Assembly (NCBI RefSeq): GCF_020091405.1
Contig: NZ_CP081903.1
Span: forward strand, 806,001-870,000
Source: Bacteroides cellulosilyticus
Lineage (GTDB): Bacteria; Bacteroidota; Bacteroidia; Bacteroidales; Bacteroidaceae
Direction: 5' to 3'
Length of the DNA: 64,000 bases
Below the pieces are notes generated by a model. That model did not search any database. It saw only the letters and a program-made list of their open reading frames with translations, and was not told where the DNA came from. Made by a program: the position numbers and the translations under genes. Positions 15,833-24,475 of this stretch are shown here, one piece after another; position 1 is the stretch's first letter, and each line of letters begins with the position of its first letter.

Positions 15833-17089
15833 ATGAATTTGAAAAGAATAATCATTGCCATAACGGTTGTTTTAATCGGTACAGGCAATATAAACGCACA
15901 AGATATGAAAACAGAAGTTCCAAAAATTAGTGACTTCCCGGTAGGGGAAGAGAATACTGGCTACGCACAGTATTTCACAGGTAAATCCTGGCTGGCACCT
16001 TTGACTACCAGCAAAGAATTAAATGTACCGATGTCCAACGTTACGTTTGAGCCCGGTTGCCGCAATAACTGGCACAGCCACACAGGCGGGCAACTACTGA
16101 TTGCCGTAGGTGGTGTAGGCTATTATCAGGAACGCGGAAAGGCTGCACGCCGCCTGTTGCCCGGCGATGTAGTAGAAATAGCTCCCAACATAGAACATTG
16201 GCACGGTGCCGCACCCGATAGTTGGTTCTCACACCTTGCCATAGCGTGCAATCCGCAAACGAATCAGAATACCTGGCTTGAGGTGGTGAATGATGAAGAA
16301 TATGCGGAAGCTGTAAAAGACAGAAGCAGTAAGAATGGAAAGGATAAGAATAGAATTGAATTATGCAAAGAGAACTACACCCAACTATTCGGTGGAGAAG
16401 CTTTGACCGGAGAAGGTACAGATCCGGAAATGATGGATATACTTCAGAAATATATCTTTGGAGAAGTGTTTCGCACAGGTGATCTGGATATGAAAACCCG
16501 TGAGATGATTACTTGCGTATCATTAGCCGCCATGCAGCAACTGCCACAGCTTAAAAGTCATGCCGGAGCTGCACTAAACGTAGGGGTAACTCCTATAGAA
16601 CTGCGCGAGGCCATCTATCAGTGCGCTCCCATTATCGGTTTCCCTAAAGTATTGAATGCATTGGGCACAATAAACTCCACATTTACGGAAAGAGGTATCA
16701 AATTACCTTTGGAAAAACAGGAAACAGTGACAGAAGAAAATCGTTTTGAAAAAGGCCTTGCTATTCAAAAGCCGCTTTACGGAGAGGTTATGAAGGAATT
16801 CCTGAAAGATGTTCCGGGCGGCATGGGAACCGACGTAGCACGTTTCCTGACGGAAGTTCATTTCGGAGATTTCCAAACCCGGAGCGGACTGAATCCCCAA
16901 ACGCGTGAATTATTGACCTTCTGCGTACTGACTGTAATTGGTGCAGAACCCCAACTTCAATCACATCTTCAAGCCAATCTGAAAGTAGGGAACAGTAAGG
17001 AAACGCTGACTGCCGCTGTCATACAATGTATGCCTTATATCGGTTTTCCGGCTGCAATAAAGGTACTGGATATTATCAAAGAAGCATAA
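15833..17089 (+). CDS. Exported cupin fused to two carboxymuconolactone-decarboxylase-like domains
   Basis: The 418-residue product has a signal peptide ending NINAQ. Residues 40-150 form a cupin with metal ligands in NNWHSHTGGQLLIAVGG and NIEHWHGAAPDSWFSHLAI. Two CMD/AhpD-like domains follow, at about 175-290 (TREMITCVSLAAMQQLPQLKSHAGAALNVGVTPIELREAIYQCAP) and about 305-418 (TRELLTFCVLTVIGAEPQLQSHL, AVIQCMPYIGFPAAI). No CxxC peroxidatic pair is obvious, only single cysteines. The family is often linked to hydroperoxide or quinone chemistry, but the substrate is unknown. It is translated after the small lipoprotein. Confidence 0.85.
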   Translation: MNLKRIIIAITVVLIGTGNINAQDMKTEVPKISDFPVGEENTGYAQYFTGKSWLAPLTTSKELNVPMSNVTFEPGCRNNWHSHTGGQLLIAVGGVGYYQERGKAARRLLPGDVVEIAPNIEHWHGAAPDSWFSHLAIACNPQTNQNTWLEVVNDEEYAEAVKDRSSKNGKDKNRIELCKENYTQLFGGEALTGEGTDPEMMDILQKYIFGEVFRTGDLDMKTREMITCVSLAAMQQLPQLKSHAGAALNVGVTPIELREAIYQCAPIIGFPKVLNALGTINSTFTERGIKLPLEKQETVTEENRFEKGLAIQKPLYGEVMKEFLKDVPGGMGTDVARFLTEVHFGDFQTRSGLNPQTRELLTFCVLTVIGAEPQLQSHLQANLKVGNSKETLTAAVIQCMPYIGFPAAIKVLDIIKEA

Positions 17090-17104
17090 TACTTTCTTCC
17101 ATCT

Positions 17105-17569
17105 TTATTGACACAACCGTTTTAGCAAATCTTCATGATCCGGGTAAAGTTTCGATAAACGATCGAACGTACCCAACTCAAAATCATCGAAGGTAAAACC
17201 GGGAGCAACGGCACAACTGACCAATGCATATCCGAAATGCGAAGGCAATTCAGCAGCAAACCAACATCCGGGTTCAATGGCAACCTGCTGTTCGCCCGAA
17301 AAGTCAGCAGTCATCAAGTGAGTAACTAATCTACCATCGGGATGGATCACATGTAGCATCAGGGGATATCCCGCATGGTAGTACCACACCTCGGGAGAAG
17401 TCAGTCTGTGAAAAGCTGATTTATCCTCATTTTCCAACAGGTAATAAATGGAGGTCATGGCTGATTTATCGTTATCAATCAGTTTTTCGGAACGAAATAT
17501 TTCTTTGTAGTATCCACCTTCAGGATGGCGACTCATATTCAGATGATTTATCCAGTCAATTGCTTTCAT
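17105..17569 (-). CDS. DUF985 (cupin_5) family protein
   Basis: The 154-residue cytosolic cupin starts MKAIDWINHLNMSRHPEGGYYKE, the standard DUF985 N-terminus; the ATG at 17569 is preferred because the frame beyond it has only a TTG at 17590. Other family motifs are SAFHRLTSPEVWYYHAG, IEPGCWFAAELPSHFGYALVSCAVAPGFTFDDFELG. Its enzymatic role is not established. It is convergent with the cupin-CMD gene and follows the tldE-type gene after a hairpin. Confidence 0.88.
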   Translation of the reverse strand: MKAIDWINHLNMSRHPEGGYYKEIFRSEKLIDNDKSAMTSIYYLLENEDKSAFHRLTSPEVWYYHAGYPLMLHVIHPDGRLVTHLMTADFSGEQQVAIEPGCWFAAELPSHFGYALVSCAVAPGFTFDDFELGTFDRLSKLYPDHEDLLKRLCQ

Positions 17570-17588
17570 ACCTATATTATTATTAATC

Positions 17589-17630
17589 AATCCCGCTCTT
17601 CCGTGATAAACATCATAGAAAAGCGGGATT
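17589..17630 (-). terminator. Hairpin between the tldE-type gene and the DUF985 gene
   Basis: AATCCCGCT (17589-17597) pairs with AGCGGGATT (17622-17630). It lies 20 bases after the stop of the TldE-type gene, but lacks a T-run on the minus strand, so it may be a terminator or a leader hairpin of the DUF985 gene. Confidence 0.45.
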
Positions 17631-17648
17631 TCTTTTATTTAGAATCTC

Positions 17649-18968
17649 TTAAAGTCCACTGAAGTCAACTCCTTCAAACACTAATGAAGGAACCAGCCAG
17701 CTACGATCCGTACGAGCATCATTACCGATAGCCGCCAACGAGTTCCACAACGTCAGGAAGTTTCCGGTAACATTCATTTCATTGACAGGTTGCGTCAATT
17801 TACCGTTCTCTATGAGGAATCCTTCGATGCCGTAAGAGAAGTCACCTGTGTTGCTATTGCTGTTACCACCATTCAAACCGGTAACAAGGATACCATTCGC
17901 CACATCAGCAATCAAACCATTAAGATCTTTATCACCCGGAGTAAGTACCAGACGTGACGGACCGCTAATAGTAGGAGCTACACCCATCTTCTTAGCATTA
18001 TAGGTATCAAAGAAGTAAGTCTTCAACACACCATTCTCAAAGATCGGACGATGTTCCGTTGCCACACCTTCGTTGTCGAAATAACGTGAACCATTGGCAC
18101 CTATCACGTGCGGATCATCCATTACAGTCAACTTATCCGAGAATACTTTCTGATCCAGTTTATCAATCAGGAAAGAGTTCTTTTGCTGCAAAGAGGAGCC
18201 GTAAAGAGCACTCAATACAGGACTCAACATACGTCCCGAATTTATCGGATCAACCACCATTGTATATTTACCAGACTTAGCTTTCTTCTGTCCCAATTTA
18301 CGCAAGACACGTTCCAGTGCTACTGAACCGATATCCGTTTTAGGCAATTTATCATAGAACAGGGAGCTTCCATACCAATAATCAGACGGACGGGCTTCAC
18401 CTTCACCCTTAATGGCTACACTGGCAGAAACTGAATACCAGGTTGATTTGGATTCACCTTCAAAACCATTACTCATCAGACGGTAAGAAGCATTCTCACC
18501 ATCACTGTATGAGGTCTCTACTGAGATGATACGGTCATTCTTACCCATAACTTCTCCAGCGGCAGCACGGGCCAAAGCTACTTTATCATCCGGATTGATA
18601 CCAAAGATCTTATCATCGAACATCTGCAAATCGGGTTTCCCACCTGTATAATAGCGGGCAGGATCTGCCAATACACGGAATTCATCCGGAGCCAGATAAC
18701 GGGTAGACTCGATACCATTCTTGATAAATGTTTCAAGTTCTTTCTTATCCAGACGGTTGGTAGAATAATTACCGTAACGTCCGTCTACGTATACGCTGAT
18801 TCCCATGCCACTCTCAGAAGCCTGTTGCAGACGATCCATCTTAGCATCACGCAATTCAAAAGAAGTGTTTGAATTGGCATACAATACAACTTTGGCTGCC
18901 TGGCAACCATTCTTCAAAGCGAAATCCATCGCCCATTGAGCCAGTTTTTTATTATTATCTGTTATCAT
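17649..18968 (-). CDS. tldE: TldE/PmbA-like metalloprotease partner
   Basis: A 439-residue protein of the TldD/PmbA family, without a signal peptide. In well-studied systems TldD and TldE form a zinc protease that trims unfolded peptides; TldE lacks the zinc motif, and none is seen here. Family features include SGMGISVYVDGRYGNYSTNRLDKK, GKYTMVVDPINSGRMLSPVLSALYG and the C-terminal NSNTGDFSYGIEGFLIENGKLTQPVNEMNVTGN. Its start codon overlaps the stop of the upstream tldD-type gene, so they are translationally coupled and likely form one complex. Confidence 0.9.
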   Translation of the reverse strand: MITDNNKKLAQWAMDFALKNGCQAAKVVLYANSNTSFELRDAKMDRLQQASESGMGISVYVDGRYGNYSTNRLDKKELETFIKNGIESTRYLAPDEFRVLADPARYYTGGKPDLQMFDDKIFGINPDDKVALARAAAGEVMGKNDRIISVETSYSDGENASYRLMSNGFEGESKSTWYSVSASVAIKGEGEARPSDYWYGSSLFYDKLPKTDIGSVALERVLRKLGQKKAKSGKYTMVVDPINSGRMLSPVLSALYGSSLQQKNSFLIDKLDQKVFSDKLTVMDDPHVIGANGSRYFDNEGVATEHRPIFENGVLKTYFFDTYNAKKMGVAPTISGPSRLVLTPGDKDLNGLIADVANGILVTGLNGGNSNSNTGDFSYGIEGFLIENGKLTQPVNEMNVTGNFLTLWNSLAAIGNDARTDRSWLVPSLVFEGVDFSGL

Positions 18969-20506
18969 CAGTTTTCTCCTCCTACAGTTAATTTACTTAC
19001 TAAAGCCGAAGGCATACCACAGGTCACCGGACAAGACTGTCCGTCCTTACCGCATGTCCACGTACCGTTATCGATCTGATCATTGCTTGCCACCATCGTG
19101 ATGTCTGCCAATGCTTTGGGTCCATTACCGATAATGTTGATATCTTTGATAGGCTGCGTCAGCTTACCGTCTTCAATCATATAACCGAATTTTACGAAGA
19201 ACGTAAAGTCACCTGCACCAATCTGCACCTGTCCGTTAGTGAATTGTTGTGCATAAATACCATTCTTTACAGTAGAGATGATATCTTCTTCCTTCATATC
19301 TCCGGCTTCCATATACGTGGCACGCATACGAGGAATAGGAACATTACGGAAAGTATCGCGACGTCCGTTTCCGGTAGGAGCCACACCGTAATGTTTAGAA
19401 CTGATACGGTCGTGCAGATAACTGGTCAATATGCCATCCTTCACGATATAAGTCTTCTGTCCTTCTATACCTTCATCATCGAAGTTTACAGAACCACGAT
19501 TGAAAGGAATCGTACCGTCATCTACCACACTGATATGTTCATTACATACTTTCTTGTTCAATTGATCAGCAAAGATAGAAACATTCTTACGGTTGAAATC
19601 AGCTTCAAACGCATGTCCGATAGCTTCGTGCAACAAGATACCCGAACCGCCGGATGCCATCACCACAGGGAGTTCACCACCTTTAGGCTTAATGGCTTTA
19701 AACATGATTGCTGTATTGTCTACAACTTCGCGAGCTATCACTTCGATAATATCATCCGTCATAAACTCAAATCCTTTACGATAGGAACGAGTGGCGTAGT
19801 TATTTTCCATACGTCCGTTCTCTTCCATAATACAGAAAGCCATATAGGATACCATCGGACGGTAATCATAGTAAGTCACACCTTCTGAATTACAGAACAA
19901 TACATGTGTTGTGTTGTCGCTCAAAGAAGCCTGCACCTTACGTACACGATTGTCCAACGCAAAGACTTTATCATTCAGTTTTTGCAGATAAGGCATTTTC
20001 TCTTTCAAGCTCACTTCTTCCCAAGGAGTAACTACAGAATAACGATCTCTTTCAATCGTCTTCTCCTTAAATGCGACAGGCTTTCCAGCCTTACCGGAAG
20101 AAGCAATACGGGCAGCCGTACGTGCGGCACGCAACATTTCTTCCAACGTCACACCTTCCACATAAGCATAACCGCTTTGGTCACCGGCTAATACACGTAC
20201 ACCCATACCGAAGTCAATATTTGAACTGCAATTGTTCACTTTACCGTCCATCAGGGCTACAGCATTATTAAAAGAGTGTTCAAAATAAAGGTCCGCATAA
20301 TCCCCACCTTTTTCAAGTGCAGCTGTCAATACCTTCTTCAGGTCTGCCTCCGTTACACCGAAATGCTTCATAGCCGCAGCTACAGCAGATTTGTTATCCG
20401 TGCCTCCCAAAGCTCCCCGTACCGTATCAGGTAAGGCAAGCGACGGAGCAGCCAGCGAACCTAATACCGCCAGACTACCCATCCGTAAGAAATTCCGTCT
20501 ATCCAT
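18968..20506 (-). CDS. tldD: TldD-like zinc metalloprotease with twin-arginine signal
   Basis: A 512-residue TldD-family protease. The zinc motif HEAIGH lies in ILLHEAIGHAFEADF, and the substrate groove residues follow in the C-terminal half (GRRDTFRNVPIPRMRATYMEAGDM). Unlike the cytosolic TldD of enterobacteria, the N-terminus reads MDRRNFLRMGSLAVLGSLAA, a typical twin-arginine signal with a short hydrophobic core and a cleavable end near LALPD, so export of a folded enzyme is likely. Its partner TldE, overlapping downstream, has no signal and may travel with it. Confidence 0.9.
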   Translation of the reverse strand: MDRRNFLRMGSLAVLGSLAAPSLALPDTVRGALGGTDNKSAVAAAMKHFGVTEADLKKVLTAALEKGGDYADLYFEHSFNNAVALMDGKVNNCSSNIDFGMGVRVLAGDQSGYAYVEGVTLEEMLRAARTAARIASSGKAGKPVAFKEKTIERDRYSVVTPWEEVSLKEKMPYLQKLNDKVFALDNRVRKVQASLSDNTTHVLFCNSEGVTYYDYRPMVSYMAFCIMEENGRMENNYATRSYRKGFEFMTDDIIEVIAREVVDNTAIMFKAIKPKGGELPVVMASGGSGILLHEAIGHAFEADFNRKNVSIFADQLNKKVCNEHISVVDDGTIPFNRGSVNFDDEGIEGQKTYIVKDGILTSYLHDRISSKHYGVAPTGNGRRDTFRNVPIPRMRATYMEAGDMKEEDIISTVKNGIYAQQFTNGQVQIGAGDFTFFVKFGYMIEDGKLTQPIKDINIIGNGPKALADITMVASNDQIDNGTWTCGKDGQSCPVTCGMPSALVSKLTVGGEN

Positions 20507-20609
20507 CTTTTTATTCTTTAAGATTGCTAATAATCAAGTTATATTCTTTATATAAAATATGTTTTCAGTATATAAGACGCAATTTAATATCATTTTGTCA
20601 CAACTGAAA

Positions 20610-21374
20610 CTAATTTTCTTTCGTCAACAGGCTTTCTAATTCTTCCGCATTCAAGCGCAAATGGAATTGTCCCTTATGAGCTACGGAAATGGAACCGGTC
20701 TCTTCGGAAACGATAATAGCCAATGCATCGGATTCCTGAGAGATACCCATCGCCGCACGATGTCGCAGTCCCAGTTCCTTCGGTATGTCCAAATTGTGCG
20801 ATACCGGCAAAATACATCCCGCTGCCTTAATACGCCCCTTACTGATAATCATTGCACCATCATGCAAAGGGCTGTTCTTGAAAAAGATATTCTCTATCAG
20901 ACGCTGGTTGATATCAGCATTGATAACTTCGCCCGTGCGCACCACATCGTCCAACGGGAAATTATGCTCAATCACAATCAAAGCTCCTACTTTCTGTTTA
21001 CCCATGCTGATACATGCCATGACCACCGGCATGATTTCATCATGCTGCATATTCTCCTTCTTATTCCCGGTGAAGAAGCGTACCAATGCACTGGCATGCT
21101 GATGTGAACCAAGCGTCAGTAAGAAACGCCGTATCTCATCCTGAAAAAGGATGATAAGTGCTACCACACCCACGCTCACCAACTTGTCAAAGATGGAACC
21201 GAGCAACTTCATCTCCAATACCTGCGACACTACCAACCAGATCAATATGAATATCAGGATACCCGTAAACACATTGATGGAACCGGAAGCTTTCATCAGC
21301 TTATACGTATAGTAAAGCAGAAATGCAACCAGCAAAACGTCGATAATATCTTTTACTCCAATATCAAAAAACAC
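20610..21374 (-). CDS. cdaA: Diadenylate cyclase, CdaA-type
   Basis: This enzyme makes the second messenger c-di-AMP from two ATP at the inner membrane. The 254-residue product has three N-terminal hydrophobic segments (about 10-70) and a DAC domain with the defining DGA (SPLHDGAMIISKGRI) and RHR (LGLRHRAAMGIS) motifs plus GALIVIEH. It lies 59 bases after folP on the same strand, an arrangement that suggests co-transcription with folate synthesis. In other bacteria c-di-AMP controls potassium and envelope homeostasis; that role here is inference. Confidence 0.95.
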   Translation of the reverse strand: MFFDIGVKDIIDVLLVAFLLYYTYKLMKASGSINVFTGILIFILIWLVVSQVLEMKLLGSIFDKLVSVGVVALIILFQDEIRRFLLTLGSHQHASALVRFFTGNKKENMQHDEIMPVVMACISMGKQKVGALIVIEHNFPLDDVVRTGEVINADINQRLIENIFFKNSPLHDGAMIISKGRIKAAGCILPVSHNLDIPKELGLRHRAAMGISQESDALAIIVSEETGSISVAHKGQFHLRLNAEELESLLTKEN

Positions 21375-21433
21375 AATAGTTTAAGATTTATGATTTATAA
21401 TTTATGAGCCAAGTGACCTTCCTCTGTCACTTA

Positions 21434-22300
21434 TCACTCCATCACCTTATCACCATTCCTTCTCATCGCCTCCACAATCTTCACCGTTTCCACAGCTTCT
21501 CGTACATCATGCACCCGGAGAATATCAGCACCCTTCAGCAGACAAATCGTATCGAGTACTGTTGTTCCGTTCAATGCGTCCTGTGGAGTATTCCCCAACA
21601 GACGATAAATCATCGACTTACGGGAAACACCTACCAATAAAGGCAACTCAAAAATACGAAACTCTTCGAGATGCGCCAGAAGCTCATAGTTATGTTCCAC
21701 CGTCTTACCGAAGCCAAAACCGGGATCAAGAATAATATCCTTCATACCCATGTCACGTAATTGCTGCACCTTCTGCGCAAAATACAAGAAGACCTCTTTC
21801 AAAAGATTGTCATAGTGCGGATGTTGCTGCATATTCTGCGGGGTTCCCTGCATGTGCATCATGATATAAGGTACATTCAGTTCGGCCACTGTACGAAACA
21901 TATCCGCATCCATCTCTCCGGCAGCAATATCATTGATGATTGCCACTCCATATTCTTCCACACACATCCGTGCCACATCCGCCCTGAAAGTATCGACAGA
22001 AATAACTGCTCCGGGTTGTGTCCTACGCAAGATTTCCAATCCCATACGCAAACGTTCCATTTCTTCATGAGGAGAAACATTCTCCGCATTCGGCCGGGAA
22101 GAATATGCACCGATATCTATAATTCCGGCACCTTCATCCAAGATCTGCTGTGCCCGTGCAGTTATCTCAGCCTCAGTCTGCATACGTGAACCGGCATAGA
22201 AAGAATCAGGAGTAATATTTAATATTCCCATGACGCAGGGAACGGACAGGTCGAGCAAAGAACCGTTGACGTTAATATATTTAGAGGATAATATTTCCAT
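21434..22300 (-). CDS. folP: Dihydropteroate synthase
   Basis: It joins p-aminobenzoate to hydroxymethyldihydropterin pyrophosphate in folate synthesis and is the sulfonamide target. The 288-residue product shows MGILNITPDSFYAGSRM, IIDIGAYSSRPNA, INDIAAGEMD, YIMMHMQGTP, ILDPGFGFGKTVEHNYELL and LLVGVSRKSMIYR. The start at 22300 is chosen, not the ATG at 22330: an AAAGGA ribosome site precedes it, and a -7 promoter at 22328-22335 would place transcription start downstream of 22330. cdaA follows in the same unit. Confidence 0.96.
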   Translation of the reverse strand: MEILSSKYINVNGSLLDLSVPCVMGILNITPDSFYAGSRMQTEAEITARAQQILDEGAGIIDIGAYSSRPNAENVSPHEEMERLRMGLEILRRTQPGAVISVDTFRADVARMCVEEYGVAIINDIAAGEMDADMFRTVAELNVPYIMMHMQGTPQNMQQHPHYDNLLKEVFLYFAQKVQQLRDMGMKDIILDPGFGFGKTVEHNYELLAHLEEFRIFELPLLVGVSRKSMIYRLLGNTPQDALNGTTVLDTICLLKGADILRVHDVREAVETVKIVEAMRRNGDKVME

Positions 22301-22327
22301 GGATAATCCTTTTTCGTTTATACTTTG

Positions 22328-22335
22328 CAAATGTA
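22328..22335 (-). promoter_or_regulatory. -7 promoter element of folP-cdaA
   Basis: On the minus strand it reads TACATTTG, matching TAnnTTTG. Transcription would start near 22321, so only the start codon at 22300 lies on the transcript. It decides the folP start. Confidence 0.6.
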
Positions 22336-22380
22336 ACCAAAAAAGATTATCGTAAATACATTAAATACAAAAAAACAAGT

Positions 22381-22388
22381 TAACTTTG
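22381..22388 (+). promoter_or_regulatory. -7 promoter element of the first TPR histidine kinase
   Basis: TAACTTTG matches TAnnTTTG, 37 bases before the start codon. The same octamer serves the paralogous second kinase at 24443. Confidence 0.55.
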
Positions 22389-22425
22389 CTCAGGATTAAC
22401 AACCAATAGATAGAAGTAGTAAACT

Positions 22426-24396
22426 ATGGAAGCATGCAGAACGACTGGGCTGGTCTCTCTTTTCCTACTACTTTTCTGGTTGCTTATTCCCGGACATATT
22501 CACGGGCAACAGACAAGCGAACAAGAAAAGTATCATGTTGACAGTACATTATTTGTATATTATCAACATTGTAAGGCAGAAATAAAATCTCCTTCTGTCA
22601 TGCAGATGCTTGATACGTTATTCCTTATGGCCAAAGAAAAAGGAGATTTACGTATGCAGGCAGTCGCCATATCCAGCAAAACAGATCATTTCTATTTTGG
22701 TCCGTCCTTTGAAGGCCAAGAGGACAGCCTGATATTGTATACCAACACCATCAAAGACTTTGCCCGGAAAACCAATCAACCTCAATATTATTATTTTGCC
22801 TGGGCCAACCGTCTCATAACTTACTATACCAAACAGAAGAAATTAAACCTGGCCCTCTATGAAGCCAACAAGATGCAACAAGAATCGGAAAGTCGGGAAG
22901 AAATTGATGGCATGCAGAATTGCTACCAAGCACTGTTGCGCATCTATCAGAGTAAAGAACTCTACAAACAAGCCACTGTATATGCACAAAAACTGATAGA
23001 TCTCACATTAAAATATAACCTGAATAAATATAATCTGGCAAACAAATATCTTGAATTAGGTAACTGCTACCTCCGTACCAACGAACCAGCAAAGGCCTGG
23101 GAGGCTCTTGAAGAAAGTAAATTGTATATTGGGAATGAACTAAACCAAGGAGCTTATCTATGCGGACTACTTCGTTATTATATTCACACCAAAGATATGG
23201 TCAAAGCCCGGGAAACACTAAAAGAAACCACACAACTTTTCAGCAAGAATACCGAACTGCGTATTAAGCGTGCTACTAATCTACTAGAAATTGAAACCAA
23301 TTATTACATAGAAACCGGCGAATACGATAAAGCCCTGGGGGTATTCCAGCAAGCCTTTGAAAAGCTGAGCCAAAATGGATTTATCACCCCTACACTATAC
23401 CGCAAACGTGGGTCTATCTATACTGCAAAAAAGGACTATCAGAAAGCAATTGAGAGTTATGAAAAAGCTTTTGAACTCAGTGATTCACTGAATAGTGCCC
23501 AGGAAGACATAGCTGTAGGAGAGTTCGCAACCATTTTGGGAATGGAACATCTTAATTTAGAAAACAAGGAGTTAATACAGAAAAATCAGGAAATACAATT
23601 GGAAAAACGCCGGTATCTCATCATTCTACTATGTATCATAGTAGTGATCGTAGGTGTCATGTTCTTCCGCGAAACCCAACTGAATAAAGTTCTGCGGCGT
23701 GCCAAAGATGCAGAACAGAGCGCTAGTCGTATGAAAACGGAATTCATACAGAATATGAGCCATGAGATACGCACTCCACTCAATTCTATAGTAGGTTTTT
23801 CGCAAATACTCAGCTGCAAAATTTCTGAAGAAGACGAAGAATCGAAAGAATATACGACTATCATCGAGCAAGGCAGTAATCATTTGCTTCAATTGGTAGA
23901 CAACGTATTGGAATTATCCAGTCTTGATAGCGGCACACCCATCCCCACCGATACTAAAGTAGAGATAAACGCACTGTGCCGTCAATGGGTGGAAAAGGCT
24001 AAAAGCTCACTCAAACCTGGAGTAGAGCTGGTTTACCAACCGGAACAGGACGAGCTCCACCTGTACACTAATCCCGGACGCCTCACTCAAGTGGTATCGC
24101 ACTTGCTCCACAATTCAGCCCGATTCACCGAAAAAGGCAGCATCACACTCAGTTGGCATATCAATCCTAAGCAACGGTCATTGGTGATTTCCGTAACAGA
24201 CACCGGAATCGGCATCCCCCAGGACAAGCAGGACTTTGTATTCGAACGTTTTGCCAAAATAGATACATTCTCCACAGGAACCGGACTGGGATTAGCACTT
24301 GGGCGCCTCATCATGGAAAAAATGGACGGTAGTCTGGTGCTCGATGATAAATATACCGAAGGATGCAGCTTCGTATTAACTTTACCCATAAAATGA
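22426..24396 (+). CDS. TPR-containing membrane sensor histidine kinase 1
   Basis: A 656-residue orphan sensor. A signal peptide (ending near HIHGQ) precedes a periplasmic region of about 370 residues rich in TPR-like helices (for example YDKALGVFQQAFEKL and YQKAIESYEKAFEL). One membrane helix lies at about 402-421. The kinase core has the phospho-acceptor H446 in FIQNMSHEIRTPLNSIVGFSQIL, then an HATPase with the N box LLHNSARFT, DTGIGIP and GTGLGLALG. There is no receiver domain and no response regulator next to it. A close paralogue follows 79 bases later with its own promoter. The ligand is unknown. Confidence 0.93.
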   Translation: MEACRTTGLVSLFLLLFWLLIPGHIHGQQTSEQEKYHVDSTLFVYYQHCKAEIKSPSVMQMLDTLFLMAKEKGDLRMQAVAISSKTDHFYFGPSFEGQEDSLILYTNTIKDFARKTNQPQYYYFAWANRLITYYTKQKKLNLALYEANKMQQESESREEIDGMQNCYQALLRIYQSKELYKQATVYAQKLIDLTLKYNLNKYNLANKYLELGNCYLRTNEPAKAWEALEESKLYIGNELNQGAYLCGLLRYYIHTKDMVKARETLKETTQLFSKNTELRIKRATNLLEIETNYYIETGEYDKALGVFQQAFEKLSQNGFITPTLYRKRGSIYTAKKDYQKAIESYEKAFELSDSLNSAQEDIAVGEFATILGMEHLNLENKELIQKNQEIQLEKRRYLIILLCIIVVIVGVMFFRETQLNKVLRRAKDAEQSASRMKTEFIQNMSHEIRTPLNSIVGFSQILSCKISEEDEESKEYTTIIEQGSNHLLQLVDNVLELSSLDSGTPIPTDTKVEINALCRQWVEKAKSSLKPGVELVYQPEQDELHLYTNPGRLTQVVSHLLHNSARFTEKGSITLSWHINPKQRSLVISVTDTGIGIPQDKQDFVFERFAKIDTFSTGTGLGLALGRLIMEKMDGSLVLDDKYTEGCSFVLTLPIK

Positions 24397-24442
24397 CATG
24401 AACAAAACACCGTAAAGTCTTTTAGTTTCAAAAAAGATAAAT

Positions 24443-24450
24443 TAACTTTG
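24443..24450 (+). promoter_or_regulatory. -7 promoter element of the second TPR histidine kinase
   Basis: TAACTTTG matches TAnnTTTG, with a T-rich stretch (CTTTTAG) about where a -33 element should be. It lies 25 bases before the start codon, so the leader is very short. Confidence 0.55.
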
Positions 24451-24475
24451 CAGCAAGCGCATTAAGAATCAATTA

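Noticed and set aside
19244..19888. Long plus-strand frame antisense to tldD (214 codons)
   Set aside because: Shadow of the well-supported TldD gene; no recognisable domain or ribosome site.
22301..22330. Upstream ATG for folP at 22330
   Set aside because: It overlaps the probable -7 promoter element and lacks the AAAGGA ribosome site found before 22300.
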